DNA of 64,000 nt. Source: Amycolatopsis sp. DSM 110486 (GTDB lineage Bacteria > Actinomycetota > Actinomycetes > Mycobacteriales > Pseudonocardiaceae). The DNA is taken from the NCBI RefSeq assembly GCF_019468465.1, contig NZ_CP080519.1, positions 1,317,001 through 1,381,000 of the forward strand, given 5' to 3'. The notes beneath the pieces are model-generated. The model was not told the DNA's origin. It made no database searches and worked only from the letters and a program-made list of their open reading frames with translations. Positions 33,393 through 41,940 of this stretch are shown in pieces (within the stretch, counting starts at the first letter, position 1; each line of letters begins with the position of its first letter). A program made the translations under genes and the position numbers.

Positions 33393-34070
33393 ATGGCGCG
33401 GACACGCGATACGACGGCGGACGAGCAGGTCAGCACCGAAGACGGACCCAGGCCGGGCGGGCGCCCCCGGGACGCCGCGCTCGACGAGGCGATCATCCTT
33501 GCCACGCGCCGGCGGCTCGTCCTCGACGGCTACTCCCGCATGACGATCGGCGACATCGCCACGGACGCGAAGGTCAGCCGCCCCACGCTCTACCGGCGCT
33601 GGGCCACGAAGTTCGAGCTCGTCGTCGACGCGCTCGACTACGGTTTCCGCAAGCAGCGCGACATGTACGCGTTCGACCTCAGCGGACTCGAGCCGCGCGA
33701 GGCGCTCACGGAAGCCGTCCGCCGGCTCGACCCCGCGTACTTCAACCCGGACGCCATGGTGCTCATGGGCAACTTCGCGGGCGAGGCGATCCGCACGCCG
33801 GAGCTGCTCGACATCCTGCGCAAGCACGCCGTCGAGCCCCGCGTGGAGCTCGTCGAAAGTGTGCTGACACAGCTACAGGACCGCGGCGCCGTGCGGGACG
33901 AGATCGACAAGCACACCATCGCGACGATGTGCTTCGGCAGCTACTTCGCGGCGTTCTACCGAGGGGAAGCCAAAACGGAGATCCCCGAGGCGGTCGTCGC
34001 CGTGCTCTGGCCGGCGCTGGAGAAGAAGCCCGCGCCGCGGCGGCGGGCGTCCACTTCGGGCAAACGGTGA
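33393..34070 (+). CDS. TetR-family regulator of the nitroaromatic genes
   Basis: The 225-residue protein has the TetR DNA-binding domain: DEAIILATRRRLVLDGYSRMTIGDIATDAKVSRPTLYRRWATKFELV (residues ~32-78). A C-terminal ligand domain with the TetR_C family-11-like look follows (FAGEAIRTPELLDILRKHAVEPR). ATG 33393 is chosen because GGTGGAG precedes it; the in-frame ATG at 33354 has none. The gene sits directly beside the best 29-bp dyad, so it is the most likely binder of all four copies, probably a repressor released by an aromatic ligand. Confidence 0.88.
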   Translation: MARTRDTTADEQVSTEDGPRPGGRPRDAALDEAIILATRRRLVLDGYSRMTIGDIATDAKVSRPTLYRRWATKFELVVDALDYGFRKQRDMYAFDLSGLEPREALTEAVRRLDPAYFNPDAMVLMGNFAGEAIRTPELLDILRKHAVEPRVELVESVLTQLQDRGAVRDEIDKHTIATMCFGSYFAAFYRGEAKTEIPEAVVAVLWPALEKKPAPRRRASTSGKR

Positions 34071-34075
34071 CAGGC

Positions 34076-34117
34076 ATCCGTTCCGATCATTGACTGTAAC
34101 GTAAATCGAGGCATAAT
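34076..34117 (+). promoter_or_regulatory. Promoter and 29-bp dyad, site 3 of 4 (leaderless)
   Basis: ATCCGTTCCG-N9-TGTAACGTAA (34076-34104) has a good right and a weak left half. The -35 TTGACT (34090-34095) overlaps it and CATAAT (34112-34117) follows after 16 bp. Transcription would start at or next to the ATG at 34125, giving a leaderless mRNA. Confidence 0.65.
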
Positions 34118-34124
34118 CGGCTCC

Positions 34125-34811
34125 ATGCCGCCTGTGCCCTCGATGGACGTCCACGAAGCCCTTTACACCACGCGAATGATGCGGCGCATGCATCCGGACG
34201 CGATTCCCCTGGACCTGCAGGCGCGCATCCTCGACGCCGCGATCCGGGCGCCGAACGGCGGCAACACCCAGCGCTGGCACTTCCTGGCCGTGGACGATCC
34301 GGGCATCAAGGCCGAACTCGCCCCGATCTGGCGGCGCTGCCGGGACAAGGAGTACGAGGACATCGCGGCCGGCACGTTCGCCCAGCCGATCCACGACCCC
34401 GAGAACCACCGCGAGACGATGAAGCGGATCTCGAAGTCCGCGGGCTTCCTGACCGACCACTTCACCGAGATCCCGCTGCTGCTGTTCGTCTTCTCCATCG
34501 ACGACCACGGCGGAGCCAACATCTACCCCGCCATCTGGAGCGCGCTGCTCGCCGCGCGTTCGGAAGGGGTCGGCGGGGTGCTCACCACGATGCTGCGCCT
34601 GGAGTCCGATCGGGTCATGGAGTTGCTCGATGTACCCGAGGACGAGGGCTGGGAGCTCACGGCCATGCTCGCGATGGGTTATCCGCGCGGCAAGTGGGGC
34701 GTGGCCGCGAACCGCCGCCCCGTGCACGAGGTGAGCAGCCGCAACCGATGGGGCAGCGAGTTCGGCATGTCCGTTCCCGAACCACTCTGGTCCGAAAAGT
34801 CACACACCTGA
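34125..34811 (+). CDS. Nitroreductase family protein (second)
   Basis: The 228-residue protein has the nitroreductase opening MDVHEALYTTRMMRRMHPDAIPLD and AAIRAPNGGNTQRWHFLAVDD for FMN phosphate binding, then IYPAIWSALLAARSEGVGGVLTTM and LTAMLAMGYPRGKWG. It belongs to a branch different from the 31984 gene. It should reduce a nitro group or act as a flavin reductase. No ribosome-binding site lies before the ATG; the -10 box ends seven bases upstream, so translation is probably leaderless. The 29-bp dyad overlaps its promoter. Confidence 0.85.
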   Translation: MPPVPSMDVHEALYTTRMMRRMHPDAIPLDLQARILDAAIRAPNGGNTQRWHFLAVDDPGIKAELAPIWRRCRDKEYEDIAAGTFAQPIHDPENHRETMKRISKSAGFLTDHFTEIPLLLFVFSIDDHGGANIYPAIWSALLAARSEGVGGVLTTMLRLESDRVMELLDVPEDEGWELTAMLAMGYPRGKWGVAANRRPVHEVSSRNRWGSEFGMSVPEPLWSEKSHT

Positions 34812-34984
34812 GTCGTCCGCTGAGAGCGGGCCCACGGTGAGTTGCCGGGGTTCGCGTCGGCTCATTACAGTCGAGCTCGGTGACCGACCGCGCCGCCCGG
34901 AAGCCCGCCGGGTGCCGCGGAACCGGCTCGGCGTGTGCGCACCACGGGCGGAAATCCCGACTACGCAGGGGAAGTCTGAGCACA

Positions 34985-37054
34985 GTGCCCGACACCGTCA
35001 CCACCCGCCGCCTCCCGCAAGGCTGGACGGCCACCGACCTCCGCGCCGTGGACACCGTCCGCGTGCTCGCCGCCGACGCCGTCGAGAAGGCCGGCAGCGG
35101 CCACCCCGGAACGGCGATGAGCCTCGCACCGCTGGCGTACACGCTGTTCCAGCGCGAGATGCGCCACGACCCGGCCGACCCGTCGTGGCCGGCGCGCGAC
35201 CGGTTCGTCCTGTCCGCCGGGCACACCAGCCTCACGCTGTACATCCAGCTGTTCCTCGCCGGTTATGGCCTCAAACTGGAGGACCTTCAGCAGCTGCGCA
35301 CGTGGGGTTCACTCACCCCGGGGCACCCCGAGTACCGCCACACCCAGGGCGTCGAGGTCACGACCGGTCCGCTCGGGCAGGGCCTGGCCAACGCGGTGGG
35401 TATGGCCATGGCGTCGCGCCGCGAACGCGGGCTGTTCGATCCCGAACCCGCGCCGGGGCAGAGCCTCTTCGACCACTTCGTGTACGTGATCGCCTCCGAC
35501 GGCGACATCCAGGAGGGCATCACCTCCGAGGCGTCGTCGATCGCGGGCCGCCAGCAGCTGGCGAACCTGATCGTGTTCTACGACGACAACGACATCTCCA
35601 TCGAAGACCACACCGACATCGCGCTGTCCGAGGACACAGACGAGCGCTACCGCGCGTATGGCTGGCACGTGCAGGTGGTGGAGGACGGCGAGGACGTCGC
35701 CGCGATCCAGGACGCGATCGCGGCGGCGAAGGCCGACCCGCGCCCGTCGTACATCCGGCTCCGCACGGTGATCGGCTACCCCGCGCCGACCAAGATGAAC
35801 ACCGGCAAGATCCACGGCTCCGCGCTCGGCGCCGACGAGGTCGCTGCGGTGAAGCGCGTGCTGGGCTTCGACCCGGAGCAGCACTTCGTGGTCGAGGACG
35901 AAGTGCTGGCCCTGACGCGCGAGGCCGTCGCGCGCGGTCAGGCCTGGCGTGCGGAGTGGCAGGGCGAGTACGACAAGTGGGCCGCGGCGAACCCCTCGCG
36001 GCACGCGCTGCGGCAGCGCCTCTCCACGCGTGCGCTGCCGGAGGGCTGGACCTCGGAGCTCCCGTCGTTCGAGGTCGGCGCTTCGCTGGCGACGCGCAAG
36101 GGATCGGGGGCGTTCCTCGACGCGGTGGCCGACGTGCTGCCCGAGCTGTGGGGCGGTTCGGCCGACCTCGCGGAGAGCAACAACTCCACGATGACGGGCG
36201 CCGACTCGTTCGGCCCGATCGCGGCGGCGACGAAGATGTGGGCCGCCGAACCGTACGGGCGGACCCTGCACTTCGGCATCCGCGAGCACGCGATGGGCGC
36301 CATCCTCAACGGCATCGCGCTGCACGGCGGCACCCGGCCGTACGGTGCGACATACCTCGCGTTCAGCGACTACATGCGCCCAGCGGTGCGGCTGGCGGCA
36401 CTGATGCGGCTGCCGGTGGTGTACGTGTGGACGCACGACTCCATCGGCGTCGGCGGCGACGGACCCACGCATCAGCCGATCGAGCACCTCTCGGCGCTGC
36501 GGGCGATTCCGGGCCTGAACGTGGTGCGTCCGGGTGACGCGAACGAGGCCGTTGCGGCGTGGCAGGCCGCGATCGAGGACGTCGATCACCCGACCGCGCT
36601 CGCGTTGACCCGGCAGCCGGTGCCGGTTCTGCCGGGTACTTCGGCCGAAGGCGTCGCTCGTGGTGGCTACGTGCTGGCGGAGGCGTCGAATGGCGCGCCT
36701 GAGCTGGTGCTGATCGGGACCGGCTCGGAGCTGCAGCTCGCCGTTTCGGCGCGCGAGCGGCTGGAGGCCGAGGGCGTGCCGACGCGCGTGGTTTCGCTGC
36801 CGTGCTTCGAGTGGTTCGCTTCGCAGGACCAGGCTTACCGTGATTCGGTGCTGCCGCCGTCGGTGAAGGCGCGGGTCGCGGTGGAGGCCGGGATCGCGTT
36901 GCCGTGGTATCCGTTCGTGGGTGATTCCGGCGAGATCGTCTCGATCGAGCACTACGGCGCTTCGGCCGACTACGCGACGCTGTTCCGCGAGTTCGGGTTC
37001 ACGCCCGAGGCCGTGGTGGCCGCCGCCCGGGCAACGCTGGCCAAGGTGGCCTGA
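34985..37054 (+). CDS. tkt: Transketolase
   Basis: The 689-residue protein is full length for the family (about 700). The N-terminal thiamine-diphosphate domain has AGSGHPGTAMSLAPL (residues 36-50), TGPLGQGLANAVGMAMA, VIASDGDIQEGITSEASS and YDDNDISIEDHTD. The pyrimidine domain has FGIREHAMGAILNGIALHG and DSIGVGGDGPTHQPIEHL, and the C-terminal domain GSELQLAVSARE and HYGASADY. It moves two-carbon units in the pentose phosphate pathway. GTG 34985 precedes the conserved PQGWTATDLRAVDTVRVLAADAV. Position next to catabolic genes may mean it is a second copy; the window cannot tell. Confidence 0.95.
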   Translation: MPDTVTTRRLPQGWTATDLRAVDTVRVLAADAVEKAGSGHPGTAMSLAPLAYTLFQREMRHDPADPSWPARDRFVLSAGHTSLTLYIQLFLAGYGLKLEDLQQLRTWGSLTPGHPEYRHTQGVEVTTGPLGQGLANAVGMAMASRRERGLFDPEPAPGQSLFDHFVYVIASDGDIQEGITSEASSIAGRQQLANLIVFYDDNDISIEDHTDIALSEDTDERYRAYGWHVQVVEDGEDVAAIQDAIAAAKADPRPSYIRLRTVIGYPAPTKMNTGKIHGSALGADEVAAVKRVLGFDPEQHFVVEDEVLALTREAVARGQAWRAEWQGEYDKWAAANPSRHALRQRLSTRALPEGWTSELPSFEVGASLATRKGSGAFLDAVADVLPELWGGSADLAESNNSTMTGADSFGPIAAATKMWAAEPYGRTLHFGIREHAMGAILNGIALHGGTRPYGATYLAFSDYMRPAVRLAALMRLPVVYVWTHDSIGVGGDGPTHQPIEHLSALRAIPGLNVVRPGDANEAVAAWQAAIEDVDHPTALALTRQPVPVLPGTSAEGVARGGYVLAEASNGAPELVLIGTGSELQLAVSARERLEAEGVPTRVVSLPCFEWFASQDQAYRDSVLPPSVKARVAVEAGIALPWYPFVGDSGEIVSIEHYGASADYATLFREFGFTPEAVVAAARATLAKVA

Positions 37055-37062
37055 TGACCACG

Positions 37063-37110
37063 CCCGGCCGGGACGACAACGCTTTCGCACTTCACGTCAT
37101 CCCGGCCGGG
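37063..37110. terminator. Hairpin after transketolase
   Basis: CCCGGCCGGGACGAC (37063-37077) pairs with GTCATCCCGGCCGGG (37096-37110) with one G-U pair and an 18-nt loop. No U-tract follows. It starts nine bases after the tkt stop. Confidence 0.55.
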
Positions 37111-37153
37111 TCACCCCGACCCGGCGCGGGGCCGGCTCGAACGGGTGGGTGAC

Positions 37154-37384
37154 ATGGGCACGACTTCACACGCGATCACCGATCGCCTCGCGGCGCTTCT
37201 CGACGAGGAACACGACCTCCGCACCCGCGCCATGCACCACGGCGGCGGCCTCTCCCTCGACGAACAGGCGCGCCTGACCGAACTCGAGTCCGAACTGGAC
37301 GCGGTCTTCCGCCTCCTCCGCCAGCGCCGCGCCCTGGAAGTCTTCGACGACGGCGCCGACGACACGGCGGACGCGTCGAACTGA
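37154..37384 (+). CDS. DUF2630 family protein
   Basis: The 76-residue helical protein contains ITDRLAALLDEEHDLRTRAM and LSLDEQARLTELESELDAVFRLLRQRRALEVFDDG. This is the compact pattern of DUF2630: a four-residue EEHxLR start and a C-terminal LRQRRAL. Function unknown; it is common in actinomycetes as a small cytosolic protein. ATG 37154 is preferred over an in-frame GTG nine bases upstream. Confidence 0.8.
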   Translation: MGTTSHAITDRLAALLDEEHDLRTRAMHHGGGLSLDEQARLTELESELDAVFRLLRQRRALEVFDDGADDTADASN

Positions 37385-37403
37385 CCGGTTTGGACAGACC
37401 GCC

Positions 37404-37949
37404 TCAGTGGCTGGGCACGTCGAGGTCGTAACGCCGGACGACGTCGTCCAGCCAGTCGGGGATGCCGTAGGTCAGGCCGTACTTGGTGGCCAGGCGGGCG
37501 AACTCGTCGGTTTCGTGGAGGTTCTTCGCGTCGCCCAGGGTGCCGTCGGTGTGGGCGAGGAGGAGGTCGCTCAGTTCGCGGAAGTAGGTTTCGAAGCCGC
37601 CGGGGGTGATGACCTCGACGATGCGGCCCGGGGTTGTGCCGGCGTTCCACATGGCGTGCATCTCCCCGCGGGGCTTGGTGATGAAGCCGCCCGGGCCGAG
37701 GACCACTTCGGCGTCGTCGGAGCGGAAGCCGATCTGGCCGGCCAGCACGATGGAGTGCTCGTCCTCACGGGTGTGGCGGTGGGGCGCGGTGATGGAGCCG
37801 ACCGCGAACGGGTGCTCGAGGATCGCGACCTCGCCACCGTTGTTCTGGTGCGTCAGCTTGAACACCGCGCCGAACCCGGGCAGCGCCACCTGGTCCGACT
37901 CGTCCCCCGGTTGCACCACGGCGACCTTCGTCCGGTTTTCCTCGCCCAC
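37404..37949 (-). CDS. Cupin protein, last gene of the Rieske operon
   Basis: The 181-residue cupin has metal ligands in ITAPHRHTREDEHSIVLAGQIGFR (motif 1) and VLGPGGFITKPRGEMHAMWNAG (motif 2), followed by a helical tail (ETYFRELSDLL, YGIPDWLDDVV). It resembles quercetin-dioxygenase-like single cupins. GTG 37949 follows GAGGAGG. It lies 24 bp after the reductase gene and probably works on the product of the oxygenase, as an isomerase, dioxygenase or scaffold; this is inference. Confidence 0.8.
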   Translation of the reverse strand: MGEENRTKVAVVQPGDESDQVALPGFGAVFKLTHQNNGGEVAILEHPFAVGSITAPHRHTREDEHSIVLAGQIGFRSDDAEVVLGPGGFITKPRGEMHAMWNAGTTPGRIVEVITPGGFETYFRELSDLLLAHTDGTLGDAKNLHETDEFARLATKYGLTYGIPDWLDDVVRRYDLDVPSH

Positions 37950-37973
37950 CTGGTTTCCCTCCTCGTAGTACGG

Positions 37974-38927
37974 TTACAGGTCCAGTACGAGCTTGCCGCC
38001 GCAGGCCCGGCTCACGCAAGGGAAGAACGTCTTCCCGGCCGCGCGTTCGGCGTTGGACAGCACGACGTCGCGGTGATCGGGCGTTCCCTCCAACACCCGG
38101 GTTTCGCAGGTGCCGCAGTAGCCCTCTTCGCAGTCGGACTCGACGCCGACCCCGGCGTCGCGGATGGCCTGCAGCAGGGTGATGTCCGCGTCGGCCACGA
38201 CGGTCAGGCCGGACTGGCGGAGTTCGAGTTCCACCGCGTCGTCCGCGGCCTCGTCAGGAGAAGGCGAGGCCGCGGCGAAGTGTTCGGTCTCGCACCGCAC
38301 GCCGGCGGCCTCGCAGACTTCGGTGACGCTGTCGAGCAACCCGACCGGGCCACAGCAGTACACGGCCGCGGCCGGGGCCAGCCCGCCGATCAGCTCTTTC
38401 AGGTCCGGCCGTGGCTCGACCGCAGTGTCTACGAAGGACACCCGGTCACCACCGATCGCCGCCAGCTCCGCGCGGAAGGCCATGGTGGCGCCACCGTGTC
38501 CGCAGTAGACCACCGAATAGTCAACTCCACGCTCGGCCAGAGCCCGCACCATCGGCAACAGCGGCGTCACACCGATTCCGCCGGCGATCAGCAAGTACGA
38601 CTCGGCATCCGCCAACGGGAAGTGGTTGCGCACCCGCTCGACCACCAGCTCACGCCCGACCAGCGCCGTGCCGTGGATCTCGGCCGACCCACCGCGGCCG
38701 GCGTCCTCCAACCGCACCGCGATGTCGTAATGCAGCCGGTCGGCCGGGTCCCCGCACAGCGAGTACTGCCGGCCCAACCCCGAAGGCAGCTTCAGGTCGA
38801 GATGCGCACCCGGCTCCCAGGCCGGCAAAGGAGAACCGCTGGACAGCCGAAGGCCTACCACCCCCGCGGCTTCCCAAGTCACGCGCGTGACCCGCAGCGA
38901 CAGATCAGTAGAGGTCGAAGTACTCAC
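37974..38927 (-). CDS. PDR/VanB-type Rieske oxygenase reductase
   Basis: The 317-residue protein is a phthalate-dioxygenase-reductase-type electron donor. It has an FMN domain (WEPGAHLDLKLPSGLGRQYSLCGDP), an NAD domain (YLLIAGGIGVTPLLPMVRAL, VYCCGPVGLLDSV) and a C-terminal 2Fe-2S domain with ESDCEEGYCGTCETRVLEG (CxxxxCxxC) and a fourth Cys near FFPCVSRA. It carries electrons from NADH to the Rieske oxygenase encoded two genes upstream. GTG 38927 overlaps the ligase gene by 23 bp, so the genes are tightly coupled. Confidence 0.93.
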   Translation of the reverse strand: MSTSTSTDLSLRVTRVTWEAAGVVGLRLSSGSPLPAWEPGAHLDLKLPSGLGRQYSLCGDPADRLHYDIAVRLEDAGRGGSAEIHGTALVGRELVVERVRNHFPLADAESYLLIAGGIGVTPLLPMVRALAERGVDYSVVYCGHGGATMAFRAELAAIGGDRVSFVDTAVEPRPDLKELIGGLAPAAAVYCCGPVGLLDSVTEVCEAAGVRCETEHFAAASPSPDEAADDAVELELRQSGLTVVADADITLLQAIRDAGVGVESDCEEGYCGTCETRVLEGTPDHRDVVLSNAERAAGKTFFPCVSRACGGKLVLDL

Positions 38928-40341
38928 GATGCTCCCAATCGGTGACCGTCCGCTCGAACCGCGCGACCTCGGCCCGCTTGATCGCGGCGTAGTACGAGAC
39001 GAACTGCTCGCCCATCACCCGTCGCAGCCCGGCATCGGCCTCCAGGGCGTCGACGGCCGCGGCCAGGTTCGCCGGCAGCCGCCCCGCGTCGGTCGTGTAC
39101 GGATCGTCGGCGGAAGGCGGCAACGACAACGACGTCTCGACGCCGTTCAGACCCGAATGCAGCTGCGACGCCATGTACAGATACGGGTTGGCCGCCGACT
39201 CCCCCACCCGGTTCTCGATGTGCGTCGAGCCGTCCTCGGCCGAGCCGACGAGCCGGATCATCGCGCCCCGGTTGTCCCGCGCCCACGCGATCCGGTCAGG
39301 CGCCATCGAATACGGCTGGAACCGCTTGTACCCGTTCACCGTCGGGTTCGCGAACACACACGCCGCGCTCGCGTGCTCCAGCTGACCGGCGATGAACTGC
39401 TTGCCCACCAGCGAAATGGCGCCCTCGCCGTCGGCCGGGACGAAGGCGTTGCGCCCACCGTCCGGCGAGACCAGGCTCTGGTGCAGGTGCCAGCCGCTCG
39501 ACTTGCTTTCCGCGATCTGCGGCCGGCACATGAACGTCGCGTGGTAACCGTTTCGCCGCGCCACTTGCTTGACCGTGCTGCGCAACAACACCATCGCGTC
39601 CGCCGAAGCGAGACCAGCGGCCGGATCGAGCGTGACCTCCAGCTGGTTCGCCCCCAGCTCCACCTCGATGCTGCGCAGCTCGATACCCATCCGCTCCAGC
39701 ACCTCGCGGATTCGCCGCGTGGCCGGCTCGACCTCGTCGCCCAGGTTCTCGCTCAGCAGCTGGTTGCCCTGGTTGATCGGCTCGACCGGCGTCGGCGTGG
39801 TGCAGCGGCCGATCCCGTCGTCGTTGGGGAAGTGCGAAGCCCGCCGGTAGAGGTGGAACTCGATCTCCAGCCCCGTCACGTAGGTGAACCCGGCGACGCT
39901 CGCGCGCTCCAGCGCCGTGCGGAATACGCCGCGGCTGCAGAACGGCACCTGCTCACCGTTCTGGAACCGCAAGTCGCACAGGATCCGCGCGGTGTCCTCG
40001 GCCCACGGCACCAAGTGGAACGTCGTGGGGTCCGGCACCATCACCACGTCGGCCGCACCGGCCATCTCGGCCACGCCGAGCCCGCCGTCGGCGTTGAAGG
40101 CCGAGAACACCGTGGTGCCGGACGTGTCCTTCGACAGCAGCGTCGACACACAACTCAACCCACTGCGAAACGCGGCGGCCAGCCCGCTCGCCGGGATCGT
40201 CTTGCCGTGCAGGATCCCGTGCTGATCCACAAAGGACACGCGAATCGTCCGCAGTCCCTCCGAGCCGACCCGCGCCAGGACGGCTCTCGCCGCTTCCTGC
40301 TGTTCCTCGGTCCACAGCCCGAACTTCTCGATGAACCCCAT
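38905..40341 (-). CDS. Glutamine synthetase-like gamma-glutamyl ligase
   Basis: The 478-residue type-I-GS-fold protein has TGLEIEFHLY (metal Glu), ELGANQLEVTLDP, SSGWHLHQSL (catalytic His loop), TVNGYKRFQPYSMAPDRIAWARDNRGAMIRL and ENRVGESAANPYLYMASQL. The substrate loops differ from housekeeping GlnA, and the gene sits between a Rieske oxygenase and its reductase. GS-like enzymes in aniline and amine catabolism (TdnQ, IpuC, actinomycete GlnA3/GlnA4) ligate glutamate to an amine with ATP. I infer gamma-glutamylation of an amine, possibly aromatic. ATG 40341 lies eight bases after the oxygenase stop. Confidence 0.88.
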   Translation of the reverse strand: MGFIEKFGLWTEEQQEAARAVLARVGSEGLRTIRVSFVDQHGILHGKTIPASGLAAAFRSGLSCVSTLLSKDTSGTTVFSAFNADGGLGVAEMAGAADVVMVPDPTTFHLVPWAEDTARILCDLRFQNGEQVPFCSRGVFRTALERASVAGFTYVTGLEIEFHLYRRASHFPNDDGIGRCTTPTPVEPINQGNQLLSENLGDEVEPATRRIREVLERMGIELRSIEVELGANQLEVTLDPAAGLASADAMVLLRSTVKQVARRNGYHATFMCRPQIAESKSSGWHLHQSLVSPDGGRNAFVPADGEGAISLVGKQFIAGQLEHASAACVFANPTVNGYKRFQPYSMAPDRIAWARDNRGAMIRLVGSAEDGSTHIENRVGESAANPYLYMASQLHSGLNGVETSLSLPPSADDPYTTDAGRLPANLAAAVDALEADAGLRRVMGEQFVSYYAAIKRAEVARFERTVTDWEHREYFDLY

Positions 40342-40349
40342 GGCCGGCC

Positions 40350-41771
40350 TCAGTCCCGCGCGCGGTCGTAGGCGTCGGGCGACGAAGAACGATCCGGCTC
40401 GACCGCCGAGCCCGGCACGCCCGCCGGCCCCGTCGCGAGCGCCGCCTGCAGATGCGAGGCCCACGGGCTCGCCTTGCGCAGGTCGGCGATCGAGTTCGCC
40501 CAGTAGTCCTCCCACTCGCCGGTGGGGCCGATGCCGTCGAGCGGGATGGGGCCGCGGCTCTCGACGTCGGCGGAGTCCTTGAGCAACAGGTCGGGGCTGC
40601 CGCCCTCGGCGACGGTGTCGATGGCCTGCAGCGCCATCCGCCGGTAGGTGACGATCGCGCGGTCGGAGCGGCTGAGGTTCTCGCGGCTGCGGTCGTAGAT
40701 GAAGCCCTGGCCCTCGACCGCCATCTGGTCGTGGACGTTGATGTCGCGCCCCAGCCCGGTGTAGGTCTGCGTGCGCTGCTCCTCGAAGTCGAAGCGGTAG
40801 TTGTTCGCCCGGTTTCGCACCGGCTTGTAGTCCGGGAGCGTGATGCCGTCGAGGCGTTGCGCGCGCATGGTTTCGGAGTCCACGGGCTCGTCGAGGCTGG
40901 TGAACATCGCGTACCAGTAGCAGGAGACGTCGTCGATCGGCACGTGCCACTGCGTGATTGCCATGGTGGAGCTCAGCGGGATCGTGATGCCGTGCGGGAA
41001 CACCTGGTGCGTGATGCGCACGTGGGTGGACGAGCCGTCGAGCCCATCCTTGTCGAGTGTGCGCAGGGCGACGATGCGCTGGCCGTATTCGGTGCGGGCG
41101 TTGAGGATCTCGGGCCGGCCGTACTCGCGCAGGATCTTCGTCATCGGCAGGTTCGTGCCGAGCGACGCGCCGCGGAACTGCTTGCCGTAGCTGTCACTCG
41201 TGTCCTCATCCTCGGCGAACCGGTGCAGGTAGGAGGCGTGCGCGGGGTCGATCCCGACCTCCAGCGCCTGCAGCCAGTTGCAGTCGAGGTAACCCTTGAA
41301 CGCGAACGTGTACTCCGGCGGCGCCACGAAGCAGTCGAGCGCGGGCAGGTTCGGCGGCTCGCCGTCGCCGAGGTAACCCCACACGATCCCGTTGCACTCC
41401 CGCACCGGGTACGAGCGGATCTTGACCTTGGCCTTGAGCTTGCTGTCCTCGGGCTCGGCCGGAGTGTCCATACAGGACCCATTGCGGTTGAAGAGCCAGC
41501 CGTGGAAGTAGCAGCGCAGGCCGCCGTCTTCCAGGCGCCCCAGGGAAAGGTCGGCGCCGCGGTGGGCGCAGCGGCGGTCGATGAGACCCAGCGAGCCGTC
41601 GGCGTTGCGGAACAGCACGAGGTCTTCACCGAGCACCCGCAGCGGAACCACCGGACGTTCGGTGTCGAGCTCCTCGGTCAGCGCCACAGGCTGCCAGTAC
41701 AGCCGCATCCAATCGCCGCCCGGAGTGCCGGGCCCGGTCTCGGTGATCTTCCGGTTGTCGTCCGCGCGCAT
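40350..41771 (-). CDS. Rieske-type aromatic ring-hydroxylating oxygenase, alpha subunit
   Basis: The 473-residue protein has the Rieske 2Fe-2S motif CAHRGADLSLG then CYFHGW (CxH-X17-CxxH). A catalytic domain holds the mononuclear-iron region DCNWLQALEVGIDPAHASYLHR. This is the phthalate 4,5-dioxygenase-like group, which works as alpha-only oligomers with a PDR reductase, as found two genes downstream. It inserts oxygen into an aromatic ring or removes an N/O-linked group. ATG 41771 has GAGGAG upstream. First gene of the operon, divergent from an IclR regulator. Confidence 0.93.
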   Translation of the reverse strand: MRADDNRKITETGPGTPGGDWMRLYWQPVALTEELDTERPVVPLRVLGEDLVLFRNADGSLGLIDRRCAHRGADLSLGRLEDGGLRCYFHGWLFNRNGSCMDTPAEPEDSKLKAKVKIRSYPVRECNGIVWGYLGDGEPPNLPALDCFVAPPEYTFAFKGYLDCNWLQALEVGIDPAHASYLHRFAEDEDTSDSYGKQFRGASLGTNLPMTKILREYGRPEILNARTEYGQRIVALRTLDKDGLDGSSTHVRITHQVFPHGITIPLSSTMAITQWHVPIDDVSCYWYAMFTSLDEPVDSETMRAQRLDGITLPDYKPVRNRANNYRFDFEEQRTQTYTGLGRDINVHDQMAVEGQGFIYDRSRENLSRSDRAIVTYRRMALQAIDTVAEGGSPDLLLKDSADVESRGPIPLDGIGPTGEWEDYWANSIADLRKASPWASHLQAALATGPAGVPGSAVEPDRSSSPDAYDRARD

Positions 41772-41832
41772 GGCAGCGTTCTCCTCGCGACTTCGTCGTC
41801 CAGCGTGGTGGGGGCCGGCAGTCTTTTCACGT

Positions 41833-41851
41833 GTGTTCAATTAACGAACAC
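41833..41851. promoter_or_regulatory. IclR operator before the Rieske operon
   Basis: GTGTTCAATTAACGAACAC is a 19-bp dyad (GTGTTC-N7-GAACAC), 62 bp upstream of the oxygenase start. It resembles IclR-family sites of the PcaR/PobR kind. A related element sits at 41941. Confidence 0.6.
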
Positions 41852-41940
41852 TTGGTTCTGATGTGAGCACTGTAGGCAGCCGCGACTGGTCACCGCAAGG
41901 TCTTCGGCGGCGTTCGTGCTACATTTCGTGACAAGGTGTG

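Noticed and set aside
37404..41771. Classical aniline dioxygenase (tdn/atd) cluster
   Set aside because: There is no small oxygenase subunit and no TdnT-like amidotransferase, and the alpha subunit is of the phthalate 4,5-dioxygenase type; only the ligase-plus-oxygenase logic is shared.
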